Numbered from the stretch's first letter, positions 24,721-33,391 are shown. The stretch: DNA of 39,600 nt from Acidobacteriota bacterium (GCA_030278895.1 JARXKK010000016.1:1-39600), one strand, 5' to 3'. Made by a program: numbers and translations. The notes: generated by a model not told the origin, from the letters alone.

Positions 24721-26133
24721 TTGGCGTTCTCGTCGGCCTTCCTCCTCGAGGTCGTCGCTTGGCCGGAGATGGTCGCTTCGGCCTGGCACTTGTCCCGAGG
24801 CGCCGCTCTCTACGAAAGCGTGATCGAGCCCTACACCCCCGTGCTGATCCTCCTAACAGCGGGGATTGGCCGGATTGCGGGGTTCGGAGCGGGCCTTTTC
24901 CGCGCGCTGGCGGGCCTGCCCCTCGCGGCCTGCGCGCTGCTCGTCGTCTTGTCGGCTCGGGGACGACGGGCGCAGTGGACGGGGGCGCTCCTCGGCCCGC
25001 CCCTCCTCGTCCTGTGGAGCGTCTATTTCGAGGGCCCTGCCCTGTGGCCGGACCCCTTCCTGGCGCCCCTGCTTCTCGCCGCGGCCCTGCAGCTCCGGCG
25101 GTTCGAGAGGACGGGGAACGCGTGGGCCGCCGACGTCGCGGGACTCCTCCTCGGCATCGCGATCCTCATCAAGCAGACGTCTGCCTGGGCGCTCCTCGCG
25201 GGCGCGCTCTGGTGCCTCGTCGCGTCCCGGCGCCGGTCCTGGCGGCGGGCGGCGAGCCTCTTCATGGCGGGCTGCGCGCCCTACGCGGCCTTCGCCGCCG
25301 TTTGGGCCGTCGTGGGAAGGACTTCCGCCCACGTGCGGTGGACCCTGCTCGTCCCGCTTCGCTCTCACGCGGCCGAGATGGGCCAGCGGCCCGACCTTTC
25401 CGATCTCGTCGAGGCGGTTGGACCTGCGCTCGCAATTCCCGCGGCCTGGCTCATCGTCCGCGGCCTCGCCCGGCGCCGCCCGGAGACGAGCCCGCTCGCG
25501 TGGATCGCCGCAGGAGCGGCGCTCATGGTCGTCCCGAGGTGGGGCCTTCTCCACCTCTCGGGAGCCACGGGGCTTCTCGTCGTCCTTTCGCTGGACGGGC
25601 TTCGGGCCGCCCGGGCCGTCCTCACCCCGAGGTTCCGGCGCGCGACGCGGGAGGCGCTCCTTTATGCGGCGATTGGAGTGGCCCTCCTCGTCATGCATCT
25701 CGGCGTGGCCGCGTTCGGCGCCGGGCCCCTCGCGCGCGATGCGTGGGGCAAGGGCGTCCGCTACTGGGACGACGCCCGGCTCCGCGTGATGTCCCGCGAA
25801 GTCGCCCGGAGGATTCCCGAGGGCGGCGCATTCCTCAACTTTTTCGCGGCATCCGACAACATCTACCCGCTCACGCATTCCGTCGCGCCGGGCGGACTTT
25901 ACGTGAACACCGTCTTCTGGTTCTTTCTGAACAAGGACGATCTCGACGGCCGTCTCGTGGAGGTCCTCTCCCGCCACCCGGAGACGCCCGTCCTGTTCGC
26001 CGAACCCCAGGGAGAGTGGGCTGCTCCTGCCCGGAACACGAGCCTCTACCGGTTCCTGAGCGAACGGACAGTCCCCGTTGCGCGCGTAGACGACCGGACG
26101 AGCTGGCGCGCCGTTCGTCCCGCCCCCCGCTAA
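24721..26133 (+). CDS. polytopic membrane protein, GT-C (ArnT/family 39-like) glycosyltransferase candidate
   Basis: 470 residues if TTG 24721 is used. It has about ten hydrophobic segments and a soluble C-terminal tail. The first loop has an acidic/aromatic stretch (LEVVAWPEM ... ALYESVIEPYTPV), like the first periplasmic loop of GT-C enzymes, where the catalytic acid sits. 'RGAALYESVIEPYTPV' in particular resembles the DG-x-x-LY-x-D-x-x-x-P-x-P pattern of family 39 relatives. These enzymes move sugars from polyprenyl carriers to lipids or proteins in the periplasm. The start is uncertain: the hydrophobic first helix already begins upstream (ERVALGVAAAA), so CTG 24700 is a candidate. The gene follows the PTPS gene with no clear ribosome site. 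Confidence 0.7.
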   Translation: MAFSSAFLLEVVAWPEMVASAWHLSRGAALYESVIEPYTPVLILLTAGIGRIAGFGAGLFRALAGLPLAACALLVVLSARGRRAQWTGALLGPPLLVLWSVYFEGPALWPDPFLAPLLLAAALQLRRFERTGNAWAADVAGLLLGIAILIKQTSAWALLAGALWCLVASRRRSWRRAASLFMAGCAPYAAFAAVWAVVGRTSAHVRWTLLVPLRSHAAEMGQRPDLSDLVEAVGPALAIPAAWLIVRGLARRRPETSPLAWIAAGAALMVVPRWGLLHLSGATGLLVVLSLDGLRAARAVLTPRFRRATREALLYAAIGVALLVMHLGVAAFGAGPLARDAWGKGVRYWDDARLRVMSREVARRIPEGGAFLNFFAASDNIYPLTHSVAPGGLYVNTVFWFFLNKDDLDGRLVEVLSRHPETPVLFAEPQGEWAAPARNTSLYRFLSERTVPVARVDDRTSWRAVRPAPR

Positions 26134-26136
26134 AAT
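26131..26136 (+). promoter_or_regulatory. -10 element of a probable leaderless promoter for the alpha/beta hydrolase
   Basis: TAAAAT overlaps the stop of the preceding gene and ends six bases before ATG 26143. The intervening CCCCCC contains no Shine-Dalgarno. Confidence 0.5.
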
Positions 26137-26142
26137 CCCCCC

Positions 26143-26925
26143 ATGCAAGTCGTCGCCTTTCACGGTTATCCCCTCGACCGCCGCATCTGGGAGCCGCTCG
26201 CCGGACGCGCCCAGGCCGGCACGCTCGGCCCGATCACCGCCGTTTTCGCCCCGGACTTCCGTGGGCGCGGCACGTCGCTTCGCCCGGCGGCGCCCGTCCA
26301 CGGGATGTCGCTCCTCGCCGACGACATGGCGGACGAAATTTCCCGCGCCGTGCCCCCCGGCGAGACTTTTCTTCTCGCCGGCCTCTCCATGGGCGGCTAC
26401 GTGGCGTTCGAATTCGTCAAGCGGCACGCCGCGCGGTTCCGGGGCCGGCTCCTCGGCCTCGCGCTCTTCGACACGAAGGCCTCTTCGGACGACGACGCGG
26501 GACGCGCGGGGCGGAAGGCCGCGATCGAGGCGATCCGCAAGGACGGAATCGAGGCGGCCCTTTCCGCGATGCTGCCGAAGCTTCTTGCGCGACGCTCGAA
26601 GGGAGGTCCCGTCGAGGAGATCGCGCGCGCCATGATCCTCGCGACACCGCCCCGGACCGCGATGGCCGACCTCGCCGGTCTCGCGCTCCGTGACGAAGGC
26701 TTCGAGGTGCTCTCCGGCTGGGAGAGGCCGCTCCTCGTGATCGTGGGCGACGAAGACGCGATCGCGCCACCTTCGGACGCCGAGGCGATGACGGCCGTCG
26801 CGGGACGCGCCTCGTGGGTCAGTCTCGTGACGGTGCCGCGCGCGGGGCACCTCGTGCCGCTCGAGCAGCCCGACGAGACCGCCGCGGGCCTCGTGAGTCT
26901 GGCGGAGGCGGCGCTCCGGCCATGA
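26143..26925 (+). CDS. alpha/beta hydrolase
   Basis: 260 residues, cytoplasmic. The oxyanion-hole strand is VVAFHGYPLDRRIW. The nucleophile is Ser in AGLSMGGYVAF, the acid Asp in VGDEDAIAPP, and the base His in PRAGHLVPLEQP, so the triad is complete. The sequence is of the general RsbQ/esterase/haloperoxidase-like type, and substrate cannot be predicted. It probably has its own leaderless promoter although the membrane-protein gene ends only nine bases upstream. Confidence 0.9.
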   Translation: MQVVAFHGYPLDRRIWEPLAGRAQAGTLGPITAVFAPDFRGRGTSLRPAAPVHGMSLLADDMADEISRAVPPGETFLLAGLSMGGYVAFEFVKRHAARFRGRLLGLALFDTKASSDDDAGRAGRKAAIEAIRKDGIEAALSAMLPKLLARRSKGGPVEEIARAMILATPPRTAMADLAGLALRDEGFEVLSGWERPLLVIVGDEDAIAPPSDAEAMTAVAGRASWVSLVTVPRAGHLVPLEQPDETAAGLVSLAEAALRP

Positions 26926-26941
26926 GCCGGCTTCCGCAGCC

Positions 26942-27010
26942 GTGAGCTTCATGATCGCGGACATGGCCAAGGACATCGAGGCGGGGCGACTGCTCGCCTG
27001 GCACGGGTGA
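26942..27010 (+). pseudogene. relic of an acyl-CoA dehydrogenase gene
   Basis: Between two genes, 22 codons ending in TGA (27008-27010) read VSFMIADMAKDIEAGRLLAW plus HG. This is the characteristic acyl-CoA dehydrogenase helix ('QFMIADMA..IEAARLL.W') found about two-thirds along those proteins. No other part of such a protein is visible on either side. It must be a leftover of a deleted gene; it may now be merely the leader or spacer of the TPR-barrel gene. Confidence 0.7.
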
Positions 27011-27016
27011 TCGCGC

Positions 27017-27022
27017 TACCAT
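27017..27022 (+). promoter_or_regulatory. possible -10 element of a leaderless promoter for the TPR-barrel/GT2 operon
   Basis: TACCAT ends seven bases before GTG 27030, with no Shine-Dalgarno between. No clear -35. Confidence 0.35.
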
Positions 27023-27029
27023 CGTCGAC

Positions 27030-28568
27030 GTGAAGGCGGTCGACCCTCGTTGGCGGCGGCTCCTCATGCTGGGTCTGTGCCTCGTGGCAGCGCTCCCGCT
27101 CCGCGCCCAGCCGTCACCGAGCCCGGAGACCATCGTGGCGCGGGCGCGCGAGGCGGCACGGACGGACCGGAACGCGGAGTCGGCCCACCTCTTCCGGGAG
27201 GCGATCGCCGCGGATCCTTCACGGCGCGAGGAGCTTCTCCTCGAGCTGACCGACCAGATGACATACTCGGGCGAGTCGAGGGCGGCAATCCCCCTCTATC
27301 GCGAGGTCCTCGTCCGCAAGAGCCTGTCGGCGGGAGACAAGCGGCGGGCCGTGTCCGGGCTCGCCCTCGCGCTCTCCTGGAACGACCAGCTCGACGAAGC
27401 GTTGCGAATCTACGCGGGCCTGGTCTCGGAAGACCCGGGCAGCTTCGAAGCGAGACGCGACGCTGCGCGGATCCTCTCCTGGCGCGGACGGCACCGGGCG
27501 GCACGCGCGAAGCTCGCGGCTCTCGTCGCCGAACGACCAGACGATTCGGAGACTGCGGTGCTCCTCGCGCAGGCCGAGCGCTGGTCGGGTCGACCCGATC
27601 TCGCGTCTGCGATGCTTCGCGGCCTCCTGTCGCGCCATCCCGACCACCTTGTGGCCGGCCGCCTTCTTCGTGAGCTGGAGATCCTGCAGCGCCCTCGGAG
27701 CAAGGCGGGCGGAAACGTCTCGAACCAGTCCGACGGGCTCGGGATCGCGACCGCCTGGATCGGGCACGACGCCACGTACGACGGCGGGCTGAGCGAAGCG
27801 GGCGCGATGGTCGAGCAGGTCCGCTACCTGCCTGATCCGGGGAAGGGCGAGGACATCCGCGTTTGGAGGCCGGGCCTCCGCGGGCGACACCGGTTCGGAG
27901 ACTCCTGGGAGGCGAACGCTTCGGCCTCCGTCGATCTGATCCGCCCGACAGGGGCAGGCCCTTCGAGGGACGTGCTCACGTTCGACGCCTGGGGAACGTA
28001 TTGGCCGGGCGACACCGTCCGATTGGATGCGGGCCTCAAGCGCGCGACGTTCGACAACACGAAGTCCCAGCTTCTCGGGGTCGCCGCGCTGACGGGCTCT
28101 CTCTCGTGTGACGTGACCCCGAGCGAGCGGGTCGTCCTTAAAGCCAGAGGCGACTACGGAGACCTCACGGACGGCAACCGTCGAACTGGCTGGTCCGCCG
28201 AGGGGTCGTATCGGATCCTGCATCGCCCGCGGCTCGCGATCGGGGTCCGGTACTCAGGATTCGCCTTCGCCGATCAGCTCGACGGCGGCTACTTCAACCC
28301 GAAGCGTTATCAATCCCTCGTGGCGACGGCCCACGCCTGGGGCACGATCGCATCGCGGGTCGAGTGGGACGTCGAGGGGAACTGGGGCCGCGAGTTCGTC
28401 GTTCCCGACGGCGACAAGCCGACCTGGGGCGTCGGCGGAAAGCTGACCTGGCGGCCCGGCGAGGCCCTCGAGATCAAGGGCTGGGGAGGGCACTTCGACT
28501 CACGCCAGGCCTCGAGCGCCGGCTTTGCGCGGAGCTGGATCGGCGCCTCGATGGGTGCGAGATGGTGA
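27030..28568 (+). CDS. TPR-repeat outer-membrane beta-barrel protein (YaiO-like)
   Basis: 512 residues from GTG 27030. The signal peptide is WRRLLMLGLCLVAALPLRAQ. Residues about 28-215 are TPR-like helices (repeated 'A..L...P...' pattern; ALSWNDQLDEALRIYAGL). Residues about 225-512 alternate as amphipathic strands of a beta-barrel and end in WIGASMGARW, with an aromatic terminal residue. The TPR-then-barrel order matches exopolysaccharide exporters such as PgaA, and YaiO-type barrels. The next gene, a GT2 synthase, overlaps its stop by seven bases, so translation is coupled. It is the likely outer-membrane exit for that polymer (inference). GTG is chosen because it gives a complete signal peptide; ATG 27066 would cut into it. 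Confidence 0.82.
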   Translation: MKAVDPRWRRLLMLGLCLVAALPLRAQPSPSPETIVARAREAARTDRNAESAHLFREAIAADPSRREELLLELTDQMTYSGESRAAIPLYREVLVRKSLSAGDKRRAVSGLALALSWNDQLDEALRIYAGLVSEDPGSFEARRDAARILSWRGRHRAARAKLAALVAERPDDSETAVLLAQAERWSGRPDLASAMLRGLLSRHPDHLVAGRLLRELEILQRPRSKAGGNVSNQSDGLGIATAWIGHDATYDGGLSEAGAMVEQVRYLPDPGKGEDIRVWRPGLRGRHRFGDSWEANASASVDLIRPTGAGPSRDVLTFDAWGTYWPGDTVRLDAGLKRATFDNTKSQLLGVAALTGSLSCDVTPSERVVLKARGDYGDLTDGNRRTGWSAEGSYRILHRPRLAIGVRYSGFAFADQLDGGYFNPKRYQSLVATAHAWGTIASRVEWDVEGNWGREFVVPDGDKPTWGVGGKLTWRPGEALEIKGWGGHFDSRQASSAGFARSWIGASMGARW

Positions 28569-30877
28569 ACGCCGAAAGCCCGACCGGATTCCTCACCGGA
28601 CCGAAGCAGAGGATCCTCGTCGTCGATGACGACGAGCAACTCCGATCGTTCTATATGCTCACGCTCAAGGCATCGGGCTGGGATGTTCTCTCGGCTAAGG
28701 ACGGAGCCGACGCGCTCAGCGTTCTCGAGCGGGAGCACGCGGACCTCGTCGTATCCGACGTCATGATGCCCAACCTCGACGGCCTCGGCTTCTTGTTGCG
28801 GATCCGCGAGGACCCCGTCCTGAGGGCAATCCCCGTCCTTCTCCTGACCACGCGGGGAGCCCTGCAGAACGTCGTGGAGGGGCTTCATCTCGGAGCGGAC
28901 GACTACCTCGTCAAGCCGATTCAGGGCGAAGAGCTCGTGGCCCGGGTGAGGGCGAGGCTCCTCCGGCCGCCCGTCCCGGCCGACATGATCCCCAAGGACG
29001 TCCGGACGGGGCTCCTCAAGGAGAGGGCCTTCCTCGAGGAGACCGGAAGGGAGATGGCGCGCGCTCGCCGGGGGAGCCCCCCCGGCTGCGTGGCCGTTCT
29101 CGACATCTTCGAGCTCGCCCGCCTGCGCGAGAGCTTCGGAACCGGGGGAGAGCTGGCCCTGGCTCGGCAGCTCGGAGGAATCATCGCGGCCGCCGCTTCG
29201 CCCCTCGACATGCTTGGGCGCGACGCCCACGGGCGGTTTCTCTTCCTGCTGCCGGAGACCGGCGTCGACGCCGCACGCAGACGCCTCCACGGACTGGCGC
29301 GCCTCATCTGCTCGCGCACGTTCGACATGGGGGGAAACCAGGTCCGGCCCACGCCCGTCGTCGGCATCGCGGGTTTCGGCGACGAGGTCGACGCGCAGAA
29401 GGTCCTGCGCCGGGCCCACGTGGCGCGCGAGCGCGCTCTGCTCGACCTGAACCTCCAGCCGGTCGCCTGGCAGCCGGAGATGGGGGAAACGGCGCAGTCC
29501 GCCGCTACCGATCGCGACGGAAAGGGCCCGGCGGCGGGGGCGAACGCCTTCCCTGCAGGGCTTCGGCTCGGGATCCAGGTGGCTGCGACGTACGTTCTCG
29601 CGATCGCGGTTCCTTTCCTCCTTTACCTGGCTCTCGGGCCGGCCGGGCGCGCGGTGTCGCGAATCGTCTACCTCCTCGTCGTCGCGGCTCTCGTCTTCAC
29701 GTGTCTGCTGATCTGGGCGGAGGGCTTCCGCGCTCTCGCGCGAAGGGACCCGCCCGACGAGCCGGCCCGCCCCTATCCGACGGCATCCGCCATCATCGCC
29801 GCCTACCTGCCGAACGAGGCGGCCACGGTGGAGTCGACGATCGCGGCGTTCCTGCGCCTCGACTATCCGGCTGAGCTGGAGATCATCCTCGCGTACAACA
29901 CGCCGCGGGATCACCCTATCGAGGAAGTCCTCCGCGAGATCGCCCGCAAGGACCCGCGTTTCCGGCCGTTTCGCGTGAACGGAAGCGAGTCGAAGGCGCA
30001 GAACGTAAACGCTGCGCTCTCCGAGATCCGTGGCGAGTTCGTCGGGATCTTCGACGCCGACCATCACCCGGATCCCGACAGCTTCACGCGCGCATGGCGC
30101 TGGCTCTCGCACGGCAACGACATCGTCCAGGGGCATTGCCTCGCGCGGAACGGCGACGCGACCTGGGTGTCGCGGATCGTCGCCGTGGAGTTCGAGCAGA
30201 TCTACGCGGTGAGCCATCCGGGGAGGGCGCGGCTCCACGGATTCGGAATATTCGGCGGAAGCAACGGCTACTGGCGGACCTCCCTCCTCCGGGAGACGCG
30301 GATGCACGGGTTCATGCTGACGGAGGACATCGACTCCTCCCTGAGGGTGATCGCGGCCGGCGGGAAGATCGTGTCCGATCCCCGTCTCGTCTCGAGGGAG
30401 CTGGCCCCGACGACGCTAGGCGCACTCTGGAACCAGAGGCTCCGCTGGGCGCAGGGCTGGTTCCAGGTTTCGCTCGAGCACTTCCGGACTGCGATCCGAT
30501 CCCCGCGACTGACCCTCCGCAACAAGGTGGGGCTCTTCTACCTTCTCGTATGGCGGGAAATTTTCCCCTGGATCGCCGTGCAGATCGCCCCGATCGTCCT
30601 CTACTGGGCCGTCGCTCTCGGGGGGGTCAGGCGACTCGAGTGGTGGATCCCGCTCTTTGTCGTGACGACGCTGTTCACGCTGGGGACAGGGCCGGGCCAG
30701 GCCCTATTCACGTACCGTCTCGCGGACCCTCAGGTGAAGCGGCACACAAGCTGGTTCTGGTCGTACGTGCTGTCCAGCGTTGTCTTCTACACGGGCTTCA
30801 AGAACCTGGTCGCGCGCGTCGCCCAAGTCAAAGAGGTCATGAAAGAGAGGGATTGGAGGGTCACGCCCCGGGCATGA
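28562..30877 (+). CDS. receiver - degenerate GGDEF - processive GT2 polysaccharide synthase fusion
   Basis: 771 residues from ATG 28562. Receiver domain, residues about 16-135: acidic pocket DDD22-24, phospho-acceptor Asp66 in VSDVMMPNLDG, Lys118 in YLVKPIQ. Residues about 145-295 keep the GGDEF fold (VRTGLLKERAFLEE for 'LTGLxNRRAF'), but the signature loop is GRDAHGRF, so it should not make c-di-GMP. Two membrane helices (about 338-390) follow, then a GT2 domain: DAD at 498-500, TEDID at 587-591 and QRLRW at 625-629, the trio of cellulose- and PNAG-type processive synthases. Four more membrane helices end the protein. Phosphorylation may gate polymer synthesis directly. No PilZ domain is seen. 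The polymer type is unknown. Confidence 0.88.
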   Translation: MVNAESPTGFLTGPKQRILVVDDDEQLRSFYMLTLKASGWDVLSAKDGADALSVLEREHADLVVSDVMMPNLDGLGFLLRIREDPVLRAIPVLLLTTRGALQNVVEGLHLGADDYLVKPIQGEELVARVRARLLRPPVPADMIPKDVRTGLLKERAFLEETGREMARARRGSPPGCVAVLDIFELARLRESFGTGGELALARQLGGIIAAAASPLDMLGRDAHGRFLFLLPETGVDAARRRLHGLARLICSRTFDMGGNQVRPTPVVGIAGFGDEVDAQKVLRRAHVARERALLDLNLQPVAWQPEMGETAQSAATDRDGKGPAAGANAFPAGLRLGIQVAATYVLAIAVPFLLYLALGPAGRAVSRIVYLLVVAALVFTCLLIWAEGFRALARRDPPDEPARPYPTASAIIAAYLPNEAATVESTIAAFLRLDYPAELEIILAYNTPRDHPIEEVLREIARKDPRFRPFRVNGSESKAQNVNAALSEIRGEFVGIFDADHHPDPDSFTRAWRWLSHGNDIVQGHCLARNGDATWVSRIVAVEFEQIYAVSHPGRARLHGFGIFGGSNGYWRTSLLRETRMHGFMLTEDIDSSLRVIAAGGKIVSDPRLVSRELAPTTLGALWNQRLRWAQGWFQVSLEHFRTAIRSPRLTLRNKVGLFYLLVWREIFPWIAVQIAPIVLYWAVALGGVRRLEWWIPLFVVTTLFTLGTGPGQALFTYRLADPQVKRHTSWFWSYVLSSVVFYTGFKNLVARVAQVKEVMKERDWRVTPRA

Positions 30878-30899
30878 GTGAACTCGGCCGGGCGCACCT

Positions 30900-30915
30900 T
30901 GGCGCCGTCCTTGCG
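30900..30915 (+). promoter_or_regulatory. sigma-54-type promoter of the DUF2959 lipoprotein gene
   Basis: TGGCGCCGTCCTTGCG has TGGC and TTGC with the exact seven-base spacing; the final base is G instead of A/T. The predicted transcript starts at about 30926, 88 bases before ATG 31014. Confidence 0.5.
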
Positions 30916-31013
30916 TAGTCGTGGTGACGGCGTTCGCAAGGATCCACCGGACCTGATCGAAACGGTCACGGGATCCGTGGCGGTTCGCTGCCGACAGGAA
31001 AGGCAAGGTCACC

Positions 31014-31670
31014 ATGAAACGGAATCCCATCTCGACCGCATTGCTGCGCCTCGGACTGGGCACGCTCTCTCTGGGACTCATCGCCTGCGCCTCGAGCGGC
31101 CCGTCCCGCTCGGCCAAGGCGGTGGAGACGATGGAGGAGGCCCACGCGGGGCTCACCAAGGTGCGCACGCAGATCGACCAGACGTTGGCGTCCCTGGGCG
31201 ACGTGATGAACGCGAGCCCTGAGCGGCTCCGGCCTACTTACAACAGGTACAGCAAGGACGTCGACAGGCTGCGAGCCGATGCCGTGGAGACGAAGAAGCG
31301 GTTTCAGAGCATGAAGACGAAGAAGAACGACTACATCGCGGTGTGGGGCAAGGAACAGGGCCATGTGAGCGACCCGGAGCTCCGGCAGGTCGGCGACTCC
31401 CGCCGCTCGGAGGTCAGGGCGAACCTGGACAGGGTCATCGAGTCGCTGACGGTCGCGACCGAGACATTCGACCCGTTCCTGAGCAATCTCGGCGACGTCC
31501 AGAAGGTCCTCGGTAACGACCTCACCCCCGCGGGTCAGTCGCTCGTCGCAAGCACCGCGGTCGCGCAGGGCGCCAACGACAAGGGAGCCCGTGTGGCGCA
31601 GAGCATCGACGTCGCGCTGCTGGCGCTCTCGAACATGGCAGGTCAGATGTCCTCGAAGTCGATGAAGTAG
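31014..31670 (+). CDS. DUF2959-family lipoprotein
   Basis: 218 residues. The lipobox LIAC at residues 22-25 makes Cys25 the lipidated residue. The mature part is almost wholly helical and coiled-coil-like (METMEEAHAGLTKVRTQIDQTLASLGDV...; YSKDVDRLRADAVETKKRFQSMK), the pattern of DUF2959. The function of that family is not known. A modest Shine-Dalgarno (AAGGCAAGG) lies just before the ATG. A sigma-54-type site lies upstream, and the polysaccharide synthase gene precedes it by 136 bases, so it may act at the envelope with that system. The +2 residue is Ala, which favours the outer membrane. Confidence 0.75.
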   Translation: MKRNPISTALLRLGLGTLSLGLIACASSGPSRSAKAVETMEEAHAGLTKVRTQIDQTLASLGDVMNASPERLRPTYNRYSKDVDRLRADAVETKKRFQSMKTKKNDYIAVWGKEQGHVSDPELRQVGDSRRSEVRANLDRVIESLTVATETFDPFLSNLGDVQKVLGNDLTPAGQSLVASTAVAQGANDKGARVAQSIDVALLALSNMAGQMSSKSMK

Positions 31671-31904
31671 CGCTCCGTCCTTCCGGGCGACCGGCGGCCC
31701 ACGCTCTTCCGGGTCGGCACGCTTTGCCAATCTCGCCGGAAAAACCTGCCGCTCCGCCGGCCGCCGCGAGTGTCCACTCGTCCGCGAAGAGCTTTCTGGT
31801 CGCCGTCGCGACCCAATTGCTCACCGGGTCGCCATAGGGCCGGAGCCACGGGCCCGAAGATGGACCCGAGCCCCGACGTGCCTGACCACCAGGCGCCGGC
31901 ATGG
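31671..31904. other. non-coding remnant DNA next to the kinase pseudogene
   Basis: About 230 bases between the lipoprotein stop and the truncated end of the kinase pseudogene. Short open frames exist on both strands, but none shows a signal peptide, a recognisable domain or a ribosome site. No terminator hairpin with a T run is visible. Confidence 0.5.
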
Positions 31905-33391
31905 ACGGATACCATCGCAGCCCGCGGCTCGAATGCGCTCCTCGTCGCCCTTCATGGCCAGCGCGGTGAGGGCGATCACCGGGATGGCGCGCGTCGCGTC
32001 GTCCTTCTTGAGCAGTGCGGTGGCCGCGAGGCCGTCCCTGCCGGGAAGCTGGATGTCCATCAGGATCAGATCGGGTTGCTTCTCGCGCGCCAGCGTCAGC
32101 CCGGCCTCCGCATCCGTGGCATTGAGCACCTCATGGACGCGGCCGGCGTGCAGGGTCACGTGGCCGCTCTCGCCGGTGAACTTGACCGCGTTGGAGAGGA
32201 GGTTGTACACGATCTGCTTGACCTTGCGTGTGTCCGCCTGAATCGTGCCCAGGTCTTCGGCGGCATCCACGGCGAGGCGGATCTGGCGGACCGCGGCTTT
32301 CTCCCTGATGATGGACAGGCTGTTCTCGAACAGCGAGGACACGGGCACCGGCTCGAGGTCGAGCGTCATTTTTCCGGCTTCCACCTTGGACAGATCGAGG
32401 ATGTCGTTGATCAGGGAAAGCAGATGCTTGCCGCTGCTGAAGATGTCGCCGATGAACCCTCGCTGCTGATCGGTCAGCTCGTCCATGAGGCCGTCCTTCA
32501 GCACCTCGGAGAAGCCGATGATGGCGTTCAGGGGCGTCCGGAGCTCGTGCGACATGTTGGCGAGGAATTCCGACTTCAACCGGCTCGCGCCTTCCAGCTC
32601 GAGGTTCTTCTGCTGCAGCGCCTGCTCGAAGCGTTTCAGCTCCGTGACGTCGCGCGCGGCGGCGAAGACGCCTTGAAGACGCCTCTCGCGGTCGTAGAAA
32701 GTGTCGCGTTGTACGACACCACGGTGAGCGTGCCATCCCAGGCACGGGCGGTGAGCTCGTTGTTCGTGACTTTGCCTTCATTGAGCACACGGTTGATGCC
32801 GGCTTCGGCCCGGTCCGAATCGGTGAAGTAGTTCTTGAACGGGGCGCCGATCAGCTCGTCACGCGTGCATCCGGTCAGCGCCTCCGTCTGCTTGTTGACG
32901 TCGGTGATGATGCCGCGGGGGTCGCAGGTCATCAGGGCGTCGATGTTGGATTCGATGAGCGAGCGCGTGTAGAAGTGCTGGTCGCGCAGGCGCTGATCGA
33001 GCTTCATCCGCTCCTCTTCGACCTGCTTGCGCGCGGTGTTGTCGGTGCCGATCAGGAGGTAGCCGATGATGGCGTTCTGTTCGTCCCGAAGCGCCATGAC
33101 GGACACGACCGCGGGGAACCGGCTCCCGTCCTTGCGGATATAGGTCAGCTCTTGAATGTCCTCGATCCCGCGCGACGCTTTGAAGACGAGCGCTTCGAAG
33201 CCAGGCGCGATCGGGGTTTCGAGCTCGACGCTGAGCGCTTTGGCGCGCGCGATCACTTCCTGGGGGTCGGAGATGTCGGCCGGCGTGATCTTGTTCATCA
33301 CCTCGGCGGCGGTGTAACCCAGCATCCGCTCGGCGCCGACGTTGAAGTCGAGGGGCGATCGGCGGAGCTCGGAACCTTGCCTGCGAGCGCG
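31905..33391 (-). pseudogene. decayed PAS/hybrid histidine kinase gene
   Basis: The fragment shows two PAS domains (SPLDFNVGAERMLGYTAAEV; LIESNIDALMTCDPRGIITDVNKQ), a HisKA segment (LANMSHELRTPLNAIIGFSEVL) and part of a receiver (PDLILMDIQLPGRDG). Four lesions are visible. The 5' end is missing: the PAS frame runs back without a start into the stop of the DUF3943 gene. A one-base deletion near 32700 shifts the frame between PAS and HisKA. An in-frame deletion near 32140 joins the start of HATPase (NLLSNAVKFTG) to the middle of the receiver, removing all ATP-binding boxes. The receiver is cut after AAGCDG near 31910. It cannot phosphorylate anything. Its homologues pair with envelope or motility regulators. 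Confidence 0.85.

Noticed and set aside
24853-26976. Open frame of 707 codons on the minus strand across the GT-C and hydrolase genes
   Set aside because: Only charged low-complexity translation; the plus-strand genes have proper membrane helices and a catalytic triad.
26999-27014. TGGCACG as a sigma-54 promoter for the TPR-barrel operon
   Set aside because: The -24 part is perfect, but the downstream GC lies one base too far and no TTGC is present; the bases are also part of the acyl-CoA dehydrogenase relic.
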